NCBI GenBank assembly: GCA_039805725.1
Contig: JBDLTT010000020.1
Coordinates: forward strand, 1 to 60,974
Reading direction: 5' to 3'
Source: Fluviibacter sp039805725
GTDB taxonomy: Bacteria > Pseudomonadota > Gammaproteobacteria > Burkholderiales > Rhodocyclaceae
Length of the DNA: 60,974 bases
The notes under the pieces are model-generated. The model was not told the origin of the DNA, searched no databases, and was given only the letters and a program-made list of their open reading frames with translations. The position numbers were made by a program, and so were the translations under genes. Shown in pieces: positions 7,742 to 16,051 of the stretch. The number at the start of each line of letters is the position of its first letter. Position 1 is the first letter of the stretch.

Positions 7742-8521
7742 ATGCGATACCTATCCAGTGGACTCTGCGTACTAGTGCCATTACTAACACTAGGGTGCAC
7801 TTCATTCAAACCTGATACATCTCTTCCGGCAACCGTGATCGCGAGCCCGAATTACGACTTACGTCGTCCAACGATGATCGTAATTCACTATACAAGCAAT
7901 GATGAGCCTGAGCGCTCCATTGAGACTTTGACATCTCCTGTGCGAAAGGTAAGCGCTCATTATTTGGTAGATGGCCAGGGGCGCCTCTACCAATTAGTCC
8001 CTGAAACCCAACGCGCTTGGCATGCCGGACAGTCCTATTGGGCAGGGACGACAGACATTAATTCAACCTCGATTGGAATTGAATTGGATAACAATGGGAG
8101 CGAACCCTATAAGGACACCCAAATCAACACACTGATCGCGTTGGTCAAGGACATGCAGGAACGTCACAGAATTAAGCCTATGAATGTCGTGGGGCATTCG
8201 GATGTGGCGCCTGGACGCAAGGTTGACCCCGGACCCTATTTCCCATGGGCTAAACTTGCTGAGTCAGGGATCGGTCTCTGGTGCGCCAACCCCAGTGCTA
8301 CCAAGACCAGGGAAGGGGTACCACTCAATGATCTTCTTATAGGACTTGGGTATGACCCGAAAATCCCGGAACAATCGCGCGAGGCATTCAGAAGCCACTA
8401 CCTTTCTGATGGTAACGGCGCTGTTTCAGGTGATGATGCCAAAGCATTGCTCGTTGCCCAATGCCTGCTTGATCAGATAGGCTCCAAGACATATCTTGCG
8501 CCACCACCGATCGTCAATTAA
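7742..8521 (+). CDS. amiD: N-acetylmuramoyl-L-alanine amidase, lipoprotein (AmiD-like)
   Basis: This 259-aa protein has a lipoprotein signal: a hydrophobic start ending LLTLGCTS, with lipidation expected at Cys19. The Amidase_2 (AmpD-like) domain follows, with IHYTS near residue 49, SAHYLVDGQGRLYQLV, AWHAG, and VVGHSDVAPGRKVDPGPYF. The His of IHY, the His of GHSD and the Asp in KVDPGP are the expected zinc ligands. The C-terminal 80 residues resemble the helical domain of AmiD. It cleaves the MurNAc-L-Ala bond of peptidoglycan fragments at the outer membrane. The Shine-Dalgarno is weak. It is convergent with katG. Confidence 0.85.
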   Translation: MRYLSSGLCVLVPLLTLGCTSFKPDTSLPATVIASPNYDLRRPTMIVIHYTSNDEPERSIETLTSPVRKVSAHYLVDGQGRLYQLVPETQRAWHAGQSYWAGTTDINSTSIGIELDNNGSEPYKDTQINTLIALVKDMQERHRIKPMNVVGHSDVAPGRKVDPGPYFPWAKLAESGIGLWCANPSATKTREGVPLNDLLIGLGYDPKIPEQSREAFRSHYLSDGNGAVSGDDAKALLVAQCLLDQIGSKTYLAPPPIVN

Positions 8522-8587
8522 CTCATCCCGACATAGGGTCTTTCGGATGCATGCTGATTGGTTGGAACTCTGAATAACAATCGGGGC

Positions 8588-8620
8588 GCTGGGCATTGTC
8601 GGCGAATGACAAAGCCCAGC
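8588..8620 (-). terminator. Hairpin between amiD and katG 3' ends
   Basis: GCTGGGC-A-TTGTC (8588-8600) pairs with GACAA-A-GCCCAGC (8608-8620) around a seven-base loop. It lies just past the katG stop. No pure T-run follows, although the minus-strand exit is moderately T-rich further on, so termination efficiency is uncertain. Confidence 0.6.
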
Positions 8621-8628
8621 GATTCCCG

Positions 8629-10794
8629 TTACAGGACCAGATCGAAGCGATCTGCGTTCATGACCTTGACCCAGGCCGAAACAAAATCGTCCACAAACTT
8701 TTTCTGGTTGTCGTCCTGCGCATAAACCTCCGCGATAGCACGCAGCACCGAGTTGGAACCAAAGACCAAGTCGACCCGGGTCGCTGTCCACCTGGACTTA
8801 CCTGACTTCCGATCAACGATGTCATAGCTGTTACGCCCGGTAGGCTTCCAGCTGTAGGCCATGTCGGTCAAGTTGACGAAGAAATCATTGCTGAGAACAC
8901 CTTCGCGATCGGTGAACACGCCGTGTTTGCTGCCACCATGATTCGTCCCCAACACGCGCATACCGCCGACGAGCACGGTCATTTCTTGTGCGGTGAGTCG
9001 CATCAACTGGGTACGATCAAGCATCAGCTCTTCGGGGGTGACCGCGAAATCCTGCTTGAGCCAGTTGCGGTAGGCATCCGCCACCGGTTCGAGTACTTCA
9101 AAGGACTCAACATCGGTTTGCGCCTGAGTGGCGTCACCACGACCCGGCGCAAAAGGCACGGTAATATTGAAGCCGCCTGCCTTGGCTGCTTGTTCAATAC
9201 CCACATTGCCGCCCAGAACGATCACATCGGCAACACTGACTCCCGTATCGCCTGCAATCTTTTCATAGACCGCCAACACTTTGGCCAGACGCGCTGGCTC
9301 GTTGCCTGCCCAGTCTTTCTGTGGCGTCAAACGGATGCGCGCACCATTGGCGCCACCCCGTTTGTCCGAGCCGCGGAAGGTGCGGGCGCTATCCCAGGCA
9401 GTGCTGACCAATTCGCTAACCGACAAGCCACTGGCAGCGATTTTTGCCTTGATGGCATTGACATCGTAATCTTTGCGGCCAGCGGGCACCGGATCTTGCC
9501 AGATCAGGTCTTCCTTGGGTACATCCGGACCGATATAACGTACTTTCGGCCCCATATCGCGGTGCGTCAGTTTGAACCAGGCGCGAGCGAATACCTCCGA
9601 GAAGTAAGCCGGATCCTTGTGGAACCGCTCCGAAATTTTGCGGTACGCCGGATCCATCTTCATCGCCATATCCGCATCGGTCATCATCGGCTTACAGCGG
9701 ATGCTCGCGTCTTCAACGTCGACCGGCATATCTTCGGGCTTGATATCGAGCGGTTCGTACTGCCAGGCGCCGGCCGGGCTCTTGGTCAATTTCCACTCGT
9801 GATTGAGCAGCATGTCAAAGTACCCATTGTCCCATTGCGTCGGCTTGCTAGTCCAGGCACCTTCGATACCACTGGTAACGGCATCGCGACCAATGCCACG
9901 GGTCTTGTGGTTCATCCACCCCAAACCCTGCTCTTCCAGAGGTGCGCCTTCGGGTGCTGGTCCGAGATTCGCGGGGTTACCATTACCATGCGCTTTACCC
10001 ACGGTATGGCCACCGGCGGTGAGCGCGACGGTTTCCTCGTCGTTCATCGCCATACGGGCGAAGGTGACCCGAATGTCATGCGCCGTTTTCAGGGGATCAG
10101 GCTGACCATCGACCCCTTCAGGGTTGACGTAGATCAGCCCCATCATCACGGCAGCCAGCGGATTTTGCAGATCGCGCTCGCCAGAGTAGCGACTACCTTC
10201 GCCACCGCTCTTTTGCAGCCATTCGCGTTCCGAGCCCCAGTAGATGTCTTTTTCCGGATGCCAGATGTCTTCACGACCAAAGCCGAAACCGAAGGTTTTA
10301 AACCCCATCGATTCGTAAGCCATATTGCCGGCAAGAATCATCAGATCCGCCCAGCTTACTTTGTTGCCGTATTTTTTCTTGATTGGCCAGAGCAGACGAC
10401 GTGCCTTGTCGAGATTACCGTTATCCGGCCAGGAATTGAGTGGTGCAAAACGCTGGTTGCCGGTCCCGGCACCACCTCGACCATCTGCGATGCGATAGGT
10501 GCCGGCCGCATGCCAGGCCATGCGGATGAAGAGGCCGCCATAATGACCCCAGTCGGCAGGCCACCAGCTCTGGCTATCCGTCATCAGCGCTTTGAGATCC
10601 TGCTTGAGCGCATTAGTGTCCAGCTTCTTCAGTTCTTCACGATAATTGAACGACGCCCCCATAGGGTTAGTCTTAGTATCGTGCTGATGCAAGATGTCCA
10701 GATTTAACGACTTTGGCCACCAGGCCACATTGCTATTGGCTTGCCCGTTTTCAGTAATGGCACCGTGCATGACGGGGCATTTTCCGGATGACAT
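8629..10794 (-). CDS. katG: Catalase-peroxidase
   Basis: This 721-aa bifunctional heme catalase-peroxidase is of normal KatG length. The distal-site triad is Arg91, Trp94 and His95 in LFIRMAWHAAGTYR. The proximal heme His lies in ALTAGGHTVGKAHG. The Tyr of GLIYVNPEGV and the Met of FARMAMND supply the rest of the Trp-Tyr-Met adduct required for catalase activity. The C-terminal half is the usual degenerate duplicate domain. It detoxifies hydrogen peroxide in the cytoplasm. AAGGGGAATC precedes the ATG, and the gene is monocistronic. OxyR control is likely from family knowledge, but no convincing full OxyR site was found close to the gene. Confidence 0.97.
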   Translation of the reverse strand: MSSGKCPVMHGAITENGQANSNVAWWPKSLNLDILHQHDTKTNPMGASFNYREELKKLDTNALKQDLKALMTDSQSWWPADWGHYGGLFIRMAWHAAGTYRIADGRGGAGTGNQRFAPLNSWPDNGNLDKARRLLWPIKKKYGNKVSWADLMILAGNMAYESMGFKTFGFGFGREDIWHPEKDIYWGSEREWLQKSGGEGSRYSGERDLQNPLAAVMMGLIYVNPEGVDGQPDPLKTAHDIRVTFARMAMNDEETVALTAGGHTVGKAHGNGNPANLGPAPEGAPLEEQGLGWMNHKTRGIGRDAVTSGIEGAWTSKPTQWDNGYFDMLLNHEWKLTKSPAGAWQYEPLDIKPEDMPVDVEDASIRCKPMMTDADMAMKMDPAYRKISERFHKDPAYFSEVFARAWFKLTHRDMGPKVRYIGPDVPKEDLIWQDPVPAGRKDYDVNAIKAKIAASGLSVSELVSTAWDSARTFRGSDKRGGANGARIRLTPQKDWAGNEPARLAKVLAVYEKIAGDTGVSVADVIVLGGNVGIEQAAKAGGFNITVPFAPGRGDATQAQTDVESFEVLEPVADAYRNWLKQDFAVTPEELMLDRTQLMRLTAQEMTVLVGGMRVLGTNHGGSKHGVFTDREGVLSNDFFVNLTDMAYSWKPTGRNSYDIVDRKSGKSRWTATRVDLVFGSNSVLRAIAEVYAQDDNQKKFVDDFVSAWVKVMNADRFDLVL

Positions 10795-11120
10795 AGTGAT
10801 TCCCCTTGTGGGTTACGATGGATTAGGTCATTCTCAATTCAGTCTAGGATTAATAAATTACATGGGGCTTACTTGAAGGTACGTCGTATAGACGGTGTGG
10901 TTATTAGGCGTTCTTCATGTTTTTTACATGAAACCGCCACCCCATAGATACGATTATGGGTTTTTATCAGATCCAGCGTCTAATTGTTTTTATCAATGCG
11001 ATCGATAGGTCCGTGCTATGAAATGAACCGGTGCCCGCATTCATGAATGACCATTCCGCGAGCACACACATCGGGCTTTCCGCGACGACCAGCCTCTGAC
11101 AGAGAACCGAATGCAAGGGT
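10795..11120. other. Intergenic region upstream of katG, no gene seen
   Basis: These 326 bases separate katG and the NTF2-like gene, which are transcribed in the same direction. No convincing ORF was found. A short inverted repeat TTCATG...CATGAA occurs near 10915-10931. ATAG-N7-CTAT occurs at 11005-11019, which is half of the classical OxyR pattern but about 210 bases from the katG ATG. A possible katG -10 (TATTAA-like) lies near 10850. All of these are weak. Confidence 0.5.
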
Positions 11121-11495
11121 TCAGGTCCGGTTAAAATCTCCGTAAGCCATGCATTGGTATTTATCGGCATACTTTTTCCAGACACTGAGTCGGGGACGAT
11201 AGTTTTCAGACTGACGCTGGCCGTTAACGAACTCTGCACAGGCCAACTCAAAGCTCACAATCAGCGTATCGCCATTTGAGGTGGCATGAACATTTCTTAT
11301 GGAAGCATCCGTAAGATGCATAGCCTGCATGAGTGACATCGCAGCTGATTTATCAAAGACGCCATCGTTGGTTACGAATTGGCATTCTGGCGCAATCATG
11401 GCATCCAGCGCAGCCCAGTTCCCTGACTGGATCAGATCCAGTGTCTTCTGCTCTAAAGCCAGTGCGATCTGATTAAGTGATTCATTGTTCGTCAT
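11121..11495 (-). CDS. NTF2-like (DUF4440/SnoaL-type) protein
   Basis: 124 aa from the ATG at 11495, chosen over the ATG at 11519 because GGAG lies six bases upstream. The pattern LALEQKTLDLIQSGNWAALD, then a short strand with CQFVTNDGVFDK and a C-terminal SVWKKYADKYQCMAYGDFN is typical of the small cone-shaped NTF2-like fold used by DUF4440 proteins. Members include isomerases and proteins of unknown role, so no reaction is assigned. The start lies 20 bases after the GNAT gene stop, making it the last gene of a DUF4239-GNAT-NTF2 operon on the minus strand. Confidence 0.7.
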   Translation of the reverse strand: MTNNESLNQIALALEQKTLDLIQSGNWAALDAMIAPECQFVTNDGVFDKSAAMSLMQAMHLTDASIRNVHATSNGDTLIVSFELACAEFVNGQRQSENYRPRLSVWKKYADKYQCMAYGDFNRT

Positions 11496-11515
11496 TCGTT
11501 TCTCCGGCGTTAAAT

Positions 11516-12532
11516 TCACAAGTGCATCACGCGCTGACGCTCAGCCAGGATGTGTTTTTTAACTTGTTCGCCGTTCTCCCGTGCGCAAATGATTTCATCC
11601 GGATTGACCGCAGCATCCGTCTTTTGTAAACGCAGCACATCACCGGAGGCTACAAATTCCGGTAGCCACGCCGCCCAGAAAAAGCCCTGCGCTTCCAGTG
11701 CCGGAATCGCCACTAGGGCATTGGGATCTGCCAATGGAATATCCAGATGCAGTACTTCAACCCCTTCACGCGTTAGCTGGTCGACAACTGCGGCAACTCT
11801 TGGTCCAATATCTCGGCCAATCACCGACACGACGATCTGGGCAAACTGATTGTCGGGATTGGTTGTGAAGTGTAATGCCGTATGGACATCTGCCGCAGGC
11901 GCTTCTTGCGTAATGTTTCGGTCTATTCCCAATCCCTCTGCCAAGCTACCGGCAAACTCGGCATAGACGCCTGGCAGATAGATCGTTCTTTCCGGTGCCG
12001 CCTTGAGCGGGATGTAATAGGTCATCAATGACAATCGGACGTCAGTCACATTATTGACGCCCGCCATATGCCAGGTTGGCGCATCTTTGGCGATAAACGC
12101 GCCGGTCTCAATGCCCCCCGAGTCGATGATTTCATGCTGGCTAAACGGATGGTTGGTGACACACTCGGACCAGTATCCCAGCAGGCCATGCTCGATGGCG
12201 ACCGCTTTGCGGTGCTCTGCCAAACGATTTGACAGGTGTTGCCCACGACTGTCTGGATCCACGACCATCTTTCCGGCTTCGGGAATCGGGGCGCTCAGGC
12301 TCGCAAAAGTCAGCGCACAATGCCCGATCAGCGTGCCCGAGGCGTCTAACGACACGACAGAATGCATCAGCCCCTCTTCCAGGGCAGCAGCAATCTCTTT
12401 CGGATTATAGAGAATCTTGTTCGGATAGCCTTCCCCGTAACACTTACGCACCAGCCTTACCAGTTGCTCTGCATCCGCCGCGCTCATCCGCCTGACGGTG
12501 AAATTTAGTGCACCAGTTTTTTGTTCAGTCAT
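11516..12532 (-). CDS. GNAT-family N-acetyltransferase, two-domain, 338 aa
   Basis: The N-terminal half (about 10-165) is a GNAT domain: FTVRRMSAADAEQLVRLVRKC opens it and KMVVDPDSRGQHLSNRLAEH supplies the acetyl-CoA-binding signature. The C-terminal half is less conserved and may be a second, degenerate GNAT-like module (VVAVVDQLTREGVEVLHLDIP-like region near 245-265). The substrate is unknown. AGGAGA lies upstream of the ATG inside the end of the DUF4239 gene, only two bases from its stop, so the genes are coupled. Confidence 0.75.
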   Translation of the reverse strand: MTEQKTGALNFTVRRMSAADAEQLVRLVRKCYGEGYPNKILYNPKEIAAALEEGLMHSVVSLDASGTLIGHCALTFASLSAPIPEAGKMVVDPDSRGQHLSNRLAEHRKAVAIEHGLLGYWSECVTNHPFSQHEIIDSGGIETGAFIAKDAPTWHMAGVNNVTDVRLSLMTYYIPLKAAPERTIYLPGVYAEFAGSLAEGLGIDRNITQEAPAADVHTALHFTTNPDNQFAQIVVSVIGRDIGPRVAAVVDQLTREGVEVLHLDIPLADPNALVAIPALEAQGFFWAAWLPEFVASGDVLRLQKTDAAVNPDEIICARENGEQVKKHILAERQRVMHL

Positions 12533-12534
12533 AG

Positions 12535-13329
12535 TTACATCTCCTGCCGCAGACTTGCCACTTCGGCGTGATAATCATCTAGCGAAATCAGACCCAGCAA
12601 CGGGTGTTCCAGGTTAATCGTGATATAAAACACCGCAACAGTGACCAGGACATAAATAGGCACCATGGTCCAGTCACGAGAATCGGTCGTCGCCTGGTTA
12701 TAACCAGCCATGAATGCACCAATGATCAAGAGCAGAACCAGTAGCTGGTAAATAATTTTTGGCGGATGCTGGTTCAGCGCCATCTTGCGGTTCTCCAGCG
12801 CCGTATTCATCTTGGCGATTGCGGTTAGCAACTCTGCCGCCACCAGGTATCTGGGGTATGGCGTCGCATTCACCGCCGCGACTGAATCTTTCCAGAGTTG
12901 TGACAGCGTTGCCTCAAACAGTTTCAAGCGCGCCTCCAGCACCTTGCTGTCCACCACATCAAGATACAGCTCGATTCGTTGATCCATCAAATTCCGAAAA
13001 TCGTCGCGGATTTTTGGCTGATGCGCTGGCGGCAGGAGATCCACCGCATCATAAGCTGTCGAAATGGTGTTGTATTCCTCCACCAGTAATACCCGACGTT
13101 TCTCAAATCGCTCATAAGCACCCGAGAACGTAAATGTCACCAACAGCGACATGAGGCCAAAGATGGCCGCGACACTAATCTCGTCTAATTTAACCTTGGC
13201 GCCGGCCGCCCGAGCCTTTTGATACAGCCCCAGGCGGCGACCTGCCCATACAGCAAGGCCGAGAGATGCCACAAGTACCACCGGCAAAAACTGGCTTTCG
13301 AACAAAAAAATGTCTAACTGGTTATACAT
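12535..13329 (-). CDS. DUF4239 (bestrophin-like) membrane protein
   Basis: This 264-aa protein has two N-terminal membrane helices (about 15-30 and 52-70) followed by a long soluble helical region with FEKRRVLLVEEYNTISTAYD and two C-terminal helices (about 190-208 and 222-240). This layout and the ISTAYD/RRVLLVEE motif fit DUF4239, annotated as a bestrophin-like domain. An ion-channel role is possible but not demonstrated for the family. It is the first gene of the DUF4239-GNAT-NTF2 operon. Confidence 0.7.
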   Translation of the reverse strand: MYNQLDIFLFESQFLPVVLVASLGLAVWAGRRLGLYQKARAAGAKVKLDEISVAAIFGLMSLLVTFTFSGAYERFEKRRVLLVEEYNTISTAYDAVDLLPPAHQPKIRDDFRNLMDQRIELYLDVVDSKVLEARLKLFEATLSQLWKDSVAAVNATPYPRYLVAAELLTAIAKMNTALENRKMALNQHPPKIIYQLLVLLLIIGAFMAGYNQATTDSRDWTMVPIYVLVTVAVFYITINLEHPLLGLISLDDYHAEVASLRQEM

Positions 13330-13501
13330 GCAGATGCCCTACAGGTAGATCGCCTAGAATTTAAAAATTAGATGCTTGCCGCATCTTAACAAAGCCATTT
13401 CGCGATCGGCCGGTATCTTGCGGTAAATCAATAAAACGTAGGGCTAACTTTTCAGTATAGGCGTAACATGAAAAAGTGAATTTCGTTTACAGGAGGTCAT
13501 C

Positions 13502-13705
13502 ATGGGTGGTGTTGATATTTCAGTATCCCGCTGCGAAGTGGCAGGAGAGATGGTACTTACGGATCAGACCCAGCGGGAATGTGCCCTTGAGCACCATTGC
13601 CCCAAAGGCACAAAGTGCCCGCTCGACGGATGCTTTGCCGTTCATTCGGGCGTTGCGGAGCCACACCCGGAGTGCCACGTTCGCAAGTCTAAAAGCGGCA
13701 AATAA
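13502..13705 (+). CDS. 67-aa cysteine-rich protein, unknown
   Basis: A very good Shine-Dalgarno (AGGAGGT at 13491-13497) lies four bases before the ATG, and this frame is preferred over the overlapping longer frame at 13476. The protein has six cysteines: Cys11, and then a cluster ECALEHHCPKGTKCPLDGC at 26-44, and Cys58. His residues lie within the cluster (HH at 31-32). This suggests a small zinc or iron-sulfur binding protein, but no named family is recognised. There is no signal peptide, so a cytoplasmic location is likely. It stands alone, 82 bases upstream of crcB. Confidence 0.7.
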   Translation: MGGVDISVSRCEVAGEMVLTDQTQRECALEHHCPKGTKCPLDGCFAVHSGVAEPHPECHVRKSKSGK

Positions 13706-13787
13706 CCTCATACCGCGCGTCTCGAGCGAGAAGCCGGAGGGCTGAACGGGTGTTGGCGGTTGGATTGGCGTAGCTTATGATGCGGTC

Positions 13788-14171
13788 ATGATCTATGCCA
13801 TTATTGCGATTTCCGCTGGTTCGGCTTTGGGCGCCCTGCTGCGTTGGCAACTGGGGCTGAAGTTAAACGAATTATTTCCAACGTTGCCACCGGGCACCCT
13901 GGCTGCAAATATTATCGGTGGCTACATTATCGGCCTAGCGGTGGCCTTTTTTGCCAATACCAGCGAGATAGCGCCAGAATGGCGGCTCTTCATCATCACC
14001 GGCTTTTGTGGTGGACTCACGACTTTTTCGACCTTTTCGGCCGAGGTGGTCACCCTGCTGCAGGCTGGCCGGATCGGCTGGGCGGCAACGTCGATTCTCA
14101 CCCACATCAGCACCTCACTCATTGCCACCATCGCGGGGCTGCTGACTTGGGAATTGCTGCACAAAACCTAA
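13788..14171 (+). CDS. crcB: Fluoride ion exporter CrcB/FluC
   Basis: This 127-aa protein has four membrane helices, the normal size for a Fluc channel subunit (which works as a dimer). Diagnostic motifs are GSALGALLRW at 11-20, AANIIGGYIIG around 39-50 with the conserved Asn, and GFCGGLTTFSTFSAE near 78-92 containing the pore phenylalanines. It exports fluoride from the cytoplasm. No crcB/fluoride riboswitch consensus was seen in the 82 bases upstream. DUF190 follows nine bases later, a common pairing. Confidence 0.93.
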   Translation: MIYAIIAISAGSALGALLRWQLGLKLNELFPTLPPGTLAANIIGGYIIGLAVAFFANTSEIAPEWRLFIITGFCGGLTTFSTFSAEVVTLLQAGRIGWAATSILTHISTSLIATIAGLLTWELLHKT

Positions 14172-14180
14172 GGACACGCC

Positions 14181-14495
14181 ATGAAGGGTTATCAGGTCAA
14201 CTTTTACACACTACAAAACCGTAAGCATCAAGAACAGGCGGTTAGTGAGTGGCTGGTCGACAAAGCCCAGATACTCGGCATTGGCGGTGCGACCGTCATT
14301 CATGGCGATGAAGGCATCGGCAGCGACGGGCGTCTGCACGCGACCCGCTTCTTCGAACAGGCAGAACAGCCCATGATTGTGGTAATGGTTCTCACCGAGG
14401 AGCAAACAGAGCAGCTCTTTTCCCTAATCGCCGAGACGGGACTCAAGATCTTCCATACGCGCACCCCGGTGGAATACGGCTATACCGGTCAATGA
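14181..14495 (+). CDS. DUF190 family protein
   Basis: A 104-aa protein that begins GYQVNFYTLQNRKHQEQAVSE and contains GIGGATVIHGDEGIGSDGRLH, the signature of DUF190, a PII-like alpha/beta fold family. The gene sits directly after crcB, as in many bacteria, so a role linked to fluoride handling is likely but unproven. AAGGA lies before the ATG. An inverted repeat begins a few bases after the stop and overlaps the phoU promoter region. Confidence 0.85.
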   Translation: MKGYQVNFYTLQNRKHQEQAVSEWLVDKAQILGIGGATVIHGDEGIGSDGRLHATRFFEQAEQPMIVVMVLTEEQTEQLFSLIAETGLKIFHTRTPVEYGYTGQ

Positions 14496-14498
14496 CGA

Positions 14499-14524
14499 AT
14501 TTCAGATTTCCTTAATTCTGAAAT
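14499..14524. repeat. 8-bp inverted repeat in the crcB-DUF190 / phoU intergenic region
   Basis: ATTTCAGA (14499-14506) is perfectly complementary to TCTGAAAT (14517-14524) with a ten-base loop. There is no T-run. It may be an operator or a weak terminator of the DUF190 gene. Its right arm overlaps the first half of the proposed Pho box. Confidence 0.5.
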
Positions 14525-14551
14525 ATCTCTGTCACAATCGAGTGTAATACT
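14518..14551 (+). promoter_or_regulatory. Candidate Pho box and -10 for phoU-phoB-phoR
   Basis: CTGAAAT (14518-14524), four bases, then CTGTCAC (14529-14535) give the 7-4-7 spacing of PhoB sites. TAATACT follows at 14545-14551, nine to ten bases after the box, where a PhoB-dependent -10 is expected. Autoregulation of phoBR by PhoB is well known. This site is a hand match, and the first half is degenerate. Confidence 0.5.
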
Positions 14552-14589
14552 CGCTTCATTCTAGGACTTCTCATTGGAGCCACCCGACC

Positions 14590-15306
14590 ATGGCAGAGCA
14601 CACCATCAAGCAGTTTGATCTCGAACTCGACGATCTGAAGTCACGCGTTCTACTGATGGGCGGTATTGTTGAGCAGCAAATGCGCATGGCCATGCAAGGC
14701 CTCTATGGGGCTGATATCAACCTGCTGTCATCAGTCGAACAAGGTGACGGTCGTCTTGACGATGCCGAATTGCAACTTGACCTCGTGTGCAATCAGTTAA
14801 TTGCCAAGCGCCAACCAACCGCCATTGATCTACGCGTCGTCATCGGTGTACAGAAAACCGGTTTGGAACTTGAAAAAGCAGGCAACAAAGCGCTCAAAAT
14901 TGCGCGCATTGCCCGTTCACTCCACGAAAAGCACCCGCTCTTCACACCAACTGTTGAGTTGCGTCACATGTCTGAAGATGCATTGGATATGCTTCGTCGC
15001 GCGCTGGACGCGTTTGCCCGTGCAGACAGCATGGCTGCAACCGATGTGCTTCAAGCAGATGATCTGGTGGACTCGGAGTACCGCAGCATTACCCGCCAAC
15101 TGATCACCTTCATGATGGAAGATCCGCGGACGATCTCGCAGGCGTTAGAGATCATGGGTATGGCCAAAGCGATCGAGCGCGTTGCCGACCATGCACGCGC
15201 CATTGCCGAAAACGTGATTTATATCGCATCCGGACTCAACGTTCGCCACAGCAACGTTGATGATATTCGCATCAGACTGTCGAGCGAACAAAGCTCTGGC
15301 AACTAA
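14590..15306 (+). CDS. phoU: Phosphate signalling regulator PhoU
   Basis: This 238-aa all-helical protein has two PhoU repeats. The first begins with FDLELDDLKSRVLLMGGIVE and carries the metal-binding EKAGNKALKIARIA segment. The second contains VADHARAIAENVIYIA. PhoU links the Pst transporter to PhoR and keeps the regulon off when phosphate is plentiful. It is five bases upstream of phoB, whereas in many bacteria it ends the pst operon. Here it leads the regulatory operon. Confidence 0.95.
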   Translation: MAEHTIKQFDLELDDLKSRVLLMGGIVEQQMRMAMQGLYGADINLLSSVEQGDGRLDDAELQLDLVCNQLIAKRQPTAIDLRVVIGVQKTGLELEKAGNKALKIARIARSLHEKHPLFTPTVELRHMSEDALDMLRRALDAFARADSMAATDVLQADDLVDSEYRSITRQLITFMMEDPRTISQALEIMGMAKAIERVADHARAIAENVIYIASGLNVRHSNVDDIRIRLSSEQSSGN

Positions 15307-15311
15307 GCCGT

Positions 15312-16004
15312 ATGGCAGCGACTATTCTTATCGTCGAAGACGATGACGCCATTCGTGAATTGCTGACGATCAGCCTTGAAGCCTCGTCACATCGTGTGAT
15401 GGCATCGGGGTCTGCCGAAGAGGCTGAAGCGTTGATGCTTCACAACTTACCGGATCTGATCCTGCTCGACTGGATGTTGCCAGGCAAGTCTGGCCCGCAG
15501 TTCGCTCAAAAGCTCAGAAACGTAGAGCGCACAAAAGACGTTCCGATCATTATGCTCACGGCGCGCACCGATGAACAAGACCGTGTCACCGGCCTGGAGA
15601 TTGGCGCTGACGACTATATGGTCAAGCCTTTTTCGCCCCGTGAGCTCGTTGCCAGAATCAAGGCGGTTTTGCGCCGTCGCAAGCCACAATTGACTGAGGA
15701 CAAAGTCAATGTCCATGGTTTGATTCTGGATCCGGTCACCCATCGCGTCACGGCAAACGGATCGGCGATCGTGATTGGCCCCACTGAATTTCGGCTTCTG
15801 CATTTCTTCATGACCCACCCAGAGCGTGTGCATAGCCGCTCGCAACTGCTAGACAAGGTCTGGGGCGACCACGTTTTTGTCGAAGAGCGCACGGTAGACG
15901 TGCATATTCGTCGCCTTCGTTCTGTGCTTGAAGCAACGGGTCACGACAGCCTGATCCAGACCGTGCGTGGTAGCGGCTACCGGTTTTCGACGCATAACGA
16001 CTGA
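15312..16004 (+). CDS. phoB: Phosphate regulon response regulator PhoB
   Basis: A 230-aa OmpR-family response regulator. The receiver domain holds the acidic cluster Glu9-Asp10-Asp11, phosphoacceptor Asp53 (LLDWMLPG), Thr83 and Lys105. The C-terminal winged helix has FRLLHFFMTHPERVHSRSQL and ends RGSGYRFS. It binds Pho boxes and recruits sigma-70 RNA polymerase at low phosphate. Candidate target sites with matching spacing occur at several promoters in this window (pstS, plcP-like, olsB and others). It lies between phoU and phoR. Confidence 0.96.
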   Translation: MAATILIVEDDDAIRELLTISLEASSHRVMASGSAEEAEALMLHNLPDLILLDWMLPGKSGPQFAQKLRNVERTKDVPIIMLTARTDEQDRVTGLEIGADDYMVKPFSPRELVARIKAVLRRRKPQLTEDKVNVHGLILDPVTHRVTANGSAIVIGPTEFRLLHFFMTHPERVHSRSQLLDKVWGDHVFVEERTVDVHIRRLRSVLEATGHDSLIQTVRGSGYRFSTHND

Positions 16005-16051
16005 CTAGACCCTTTTGTTTGAGTGGTAGCATGACAGGCTAGGAGGGCTCC

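Noticed and set aside
8923..10707. Open frame of 594 codons on the plus strand opposite katG
   Set aside because: It lies wholly antisense to a full-length catalase-peroxidase. The translation is His/Arg/Gly-rich with no recognisable domain, and long antisense frames are a usual effect of codon bias.
11005..11019. OxyR site (ATAG-N7-CTAT) for katG
   Set aside because: Only one of the two dyads of an OxyR site is present, and it is about 210 bases from the katG start.
13476..13745. 89-codon frame overlapping the cysteine-rich gene
   Set aside because: The 13502 frame has the strong Shine-Dalgarno and a coherent cysteine pattern. This frame has neither.
13706..13787. Fluoride riboswitch upstream of crcB
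   Set aside because: Looked for the conserved crcB-motif core and paired elements; none could be recognised.
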